A DNA stretch of 64,000 bases from an uncultured Fulvivirga sp. (GTDB taxonomy: Bacteria > Bacteroidota > Bacteroidia > Cytophagales > Cyclobacteriaceae). The notes below the pieces were generated by a model. It had not been told where the DNA came from. It did no database searches and saw only the letters and a program-made list of their open reading frames with translations. This document shows, piece by piece, positions 62,232-64,000 of the stretch. The stretch covers positions 599,222 through 663,221 of the forward strand of contig CANMSE010000004.1 in assembly GCA_947500555.1 (NCBI GenBank). Direction: 5' to 3'. Position 1 is the first letter of the stretch. Each line of letters starts with the position of its first letter. The translations under genes were made by a program, and so were the position numbers.

Positions 62232-62591
62232 ATGAGTTACTTAGAAAAAGAAAGAGAATTACAAACAATGGTAAATACAGGTCAGTTAATGGATGCTTTC
62301 GAAAAGTTCTATGCTGAGGATGTGGTATTGGTAGAAGGAACAGGAGATAAGATAGAAGGAAAAGATGCTGCCAGAGAGCATGAAAAAGAGTTTTTGGGAA
62401 AGGTAGAAGCTTTTCATGGTGCTGGAATCAACAAGATAACCTCTAATGAAGACGAAGGTACTACAATGTCAGAAGTTTGGATGGAAGTGACATTTAAAGG
62501 AATGGATGCGCCTATTAAGATGGAACAAGTAGCTGTTAAACAATGGGAAGGCGATCAGGTGAAACACGAGCGTTTCTATTATAACGCCTAA
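62232..62591 (+). CDS. SnoaL/NTF2-like small protein
   Basis: A 119-residue NTF2-like protein: EKERELQTMVNTGQLMDAFEKFYAEDVVLVEGTGDKIEGKDAAREHEKEFL is the typical opening of SnoaL-like domains, followed by beta strands ending KHERFYYNA. Members are ring isomerases, hydratases or simple ligand-binding proteins; no specific catalytic set stands out. It is cytoplasmic. The gene has its own upstream region with a perfect 40-base palindrome and is followed by a cluster of hairpins. Confidence 0.88.
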   Translation: MSYLEKERELQTMVNTGQLMDAFEKFYAEDVVLVEGTGDKIEGKDAAREHEKEFLGKVEAFHGAGINKITSNEDEGTTMSEVWMEVTFKGMDAPIKMEQVAVKQWEGDQVKHERFYYNA

Positions 62592-62602
62592 TGAAATGGT
62601 GT

Positions 62603-62770
62603 CCCCGGATTTATTCCGGGGTCTCCCTGTTAGGGATGCCGGAATGAATCCGGCAAGATGCCTCTTTTGGAAGGAGAGACTCTGAGGATGAAATCCGAAG
62701 AGTCTCATAACATGAAGGGGGACTCTTCATGTCAGAAAAAAACCTGGATTCAGACCCGATAGCTATCGGG
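62603..62770. repeat. Cluster of six hairpins between convergent genes
   Basis: Stems within 168 bases: CCCCGGA/TCCGGGG (62603-62621), TCCCT/AGGGA (62624-62636), GCCGGA/TCCGGC (62638-62654), GAGACTCT/AGAGTCTC (62676-62706, with inner GGAT/ATCC), CATGAAG/CTTCATG (62711-62731) and the 16-base palindrome CCCGATAGCTATCGGG (62755-62770). The last lies between CTGGATTC and GTGACGG, a layout seen in REP-like elements. Base composition is higher in G+C than the surroundings. It probably represents one or more small palindromic mobile repeats. Confidence 0.75.
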
Positions 62771-62792
62771 TGACGGAATTTTGGTAGCTTTT

Positions 62793-63182
62793 TTACTTTC
62801 TAGAATGAAGCGCTATTCTATTTCCTTCGGTATCTTCTACTAGACCCATAAAGCCCACATCTTCCGAAATCTGTTTTTTTGGTGTCAATACTTTGCCGCC
62901 TGCAGCTTCCACTTTTGCTAGCTCATTACTCAGGTCACCACTATGAGCTGTGAAATAAATCAAGAGGCCATCATGGCTGGGTTTATAGAAATCCGGGTGC
63001 TTTACTAATGATCCCATCGCACCAATAGCTTGATGGTTAGATGGGAACCAACCCATATCCAGCTCACCCATTTGATGTCGCTCAATTTTAAATCCGAAAA
63101 CAGCTTCGTAAAAGGCAATTGCTCTGTCCATGTCTACTACGGGTAGTTCAAACCAGCCGACTACATTTTTTTGTATTTCCAT
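62793..63182 (-). CDS. VOC-family (glyoxalase/bleomycin-resistance fold) protein
   Basis: A 129-residue VOC protein: WFELPVVDMDRAIAFYEAVFGFKIERHQMG (residues 10-39) and GVLVEDTEGNRIALHSRK-like C-terminus. The usual metal-ligand positions are partly kept (E and H late in the chain), but the substrate is unknown; most of these small VOC proteins remain uncharacterised. It is cytoplasmic, faces the NTF2-like gene, and the hairpin cluster lies between them. Confidence 0.88.
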   Translation of the reverse strand: MEIQKNVVGWFELPVVDMDRAIAFYEAVFGFKIERHQMGELDMGWFPSNHQAIGAMGSLVKHPDFYKPSHDGLLIYFTAHSGDLSNELAKVEAAGGKVLTPKKQISEDVGFMGLVEDTEGNRIALHSRK

Positions 63183-63221
63183 TTTGAATCAGTTTTATCT
63201 TACTCAATTTACAAAATATCA

Positions 63222-63722
63222 CTAATTGTTAATTACGTTGACCGCATTATTGACCTCTTCAACTATCTGATAAACATCATCGGGTATATCTTGCTGGAAT
63301 TGATCAATTAACCAGTATCGTTGATCGGATCCATTTTTATATTCAATGTATACACCTCCGCCATCTGTACAGTCAGGGCAGCCTAACACAGTATCTTGAA
63401 CCGCTAACAGTGCTTCTGGAACAGAAGTGAATAATCCTGTTACTGCTTCAAATTTTTCATTACTCAATGCTACAAAATCACCCTCATAACCTTCCTTCCA
63501 ATTAGGGTAACCATCTTTTTTGTCCTCACTTAATGCAGTGGGTGTAAGCTTGAAGATTTCAACACATTCCTCTCCCGCACAAAAACCATAAAAATGCCCG
63601 AATATTATATAGTTATCAGTTGTTGGATGTGCAATTTCTCGGGTTAGATCATCATCATCGGAGCTGCATGCTGTGATGGATAGAAGTACAATTAAGGATA
63701 AGAGGTATTTCATTTGTTTCAT
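63222..63722 (-). CDS. Lipoprotein of unknown function
   Basis: The start at 63722 gives 166 residues with lipoprotein signal MKQMKYLLSLIVLLSITAC (cysteine 19), then SSDDDD, a strong surface-export-type tag; the frame upstream to 63779 has no signal. The mature part contains HFYGFCAGEECVEIFKLT and VLGCPDCTDGGGVYIEY, with four cysteines that may form two disulphides or a metal site. I recall similar proteins in Bacteroidota but no named family. It stands 39 bases upstream of the VOC gene and may share its transcript. Confidence 0.72.
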   Translation of the reverse strand: MKQMKYLLSLIVLLSITACSSDDDDLTREIAHPTTDNYIIFGHFYGFCAGEECVEIFKLTPTALSEDKKDGYPNWKEGYEGDFVALSNEKFEAVTGLFTSVPEALLAVQDTVLGCPDCTDGGGVYIEYKNGSDQRYWLIDQFQQDIPDDVYQIVEEVNNAVNVINN

Positions 63723-64000
63723 AGTTAGTCGGTTACAATCAATAGACACCGATTGAAGAAGATTGGTTGGAATCGTCACTTCGAACCGCTTACTGGCGGT
63801 GAAAAGTCCCCTGATTTCAATGACTAATTAAAGACTTTGAGCTATGAGGAGATTTCTCAGTCGTAACCTCCTTTCGATTTCTATGGATTAAGCAAGCTGA
63901 TGGGTATGAGATTTTTCATATTATCTATTTTGATTGACACAAGCAAATACTCGAAGCACCAGTTTATTTCGAATGTTGTTTAGCACTAACATTTTATTCT

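Noticed and set aside
63780..64000. Possible genes or elements at the right end of the window
   Set aside because: Only very short frames occur (the longest that I read is 27 codons). The stretch GAGGAGATTTCTCAGTCG near 63846 recalls the wording of some intergenic repeats, but it forms no convincing structure here.

Overview
The window reads as the chromosome of a member of the Bacteroidota, most likely order Cytophagales (the genus cannot be fixed from the sequence alone). The evidence is low G+C, SusC/SusD and DUF4249-type outer-membrane uptake loci, DUF4290 beside murA and an UvrD/PcrA helicase, AddAB-type nuclease genes, many lipoproteins with acidic residues right after the lipid-bearing cysteine, and start regions that carry the Bacteroidota -7 box TAnnTTTG instead of a strong Shine-Dalgarno. 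No rRNA, tRNA, insertion sequence, prophage or CRISPR array was recognised.

Layout. 0-8.7 kb, mostly minus strand: start of priA, a thioredoxin-fold DUF255 lipoprotein, GSCFA and MaoC proteins, a lipid A-type acyltransferase, pirin, a DinB protein, MsrB, a protein made of two sugar-binding-like domains and a small secreted protein. 8.7-16.8 kb: an OmpR-type two-component system coupled to a BstA/DinB gene, an M28 membrane peptidase, a MscS channel, murA and DUF4290. 16.9-26.8 kb: UvrD/PcrA, a DUF3109 protein and the addA/addB pair. 27.4-35.0 kb: a five-gene minus operon (lipocalin-like lipoprotein, SusC, SusD, HExxH lipoprotein, DUF4302 lipoprotein) that looks like a peptide or protein uptake system. 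35.4-41.7 kb: a membrane hydroxylase and a DUF1801 gene diverge from a plus-strand run of extracytoplasmic proteins (CxGGC repeat lipoprotein, SprB-repeat protein with a CX4CH haem-like motif, YceI, DUF5777 barrel) followed by a TPR-LuxR regulator. 42-50.4 kb: a sodium/solute symporter with a small partner, thioesterase, DUF4197, fatty acid desaturase, TPR protein, a degenerate YedK/HMCES homologue, an outer-membrane barrel and a YheT-like hydrolase. 50.5-58.8 kb: two tandem TonB-receptor/DUF4249 pairs and an M49-like metallopeptidase. 58.8-64 kb: a 42-residue membrane protein, a TPR protein, histidine phosphatase, DUF2256, aldo/keto reductase, NTF2-like and VOC proteins and a lipoprotein.

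The strongest candidates for something undescribed are three. First, the 36.7-41.7 kb extracytoplasmic (possibly redox) cluster, whose divergent promoter region holds three copies of ATAC-N5-GTCTACC. Second, the helically phased decamer array at 8715-8776 between the response regulator gene and a small secreted protein. Third, the YedK/HMCES homologue at 47555-48250 that has lost three of its four active-site residues. Several structured intergenic stretches (addA-addB spacer, a 40-bp palindrome at 62.17 kb, a six-hairpin cluster at 62.6-62.8 kb) are not explained by the genes. All family assignments come from reading motifs by eye; no database search was run.
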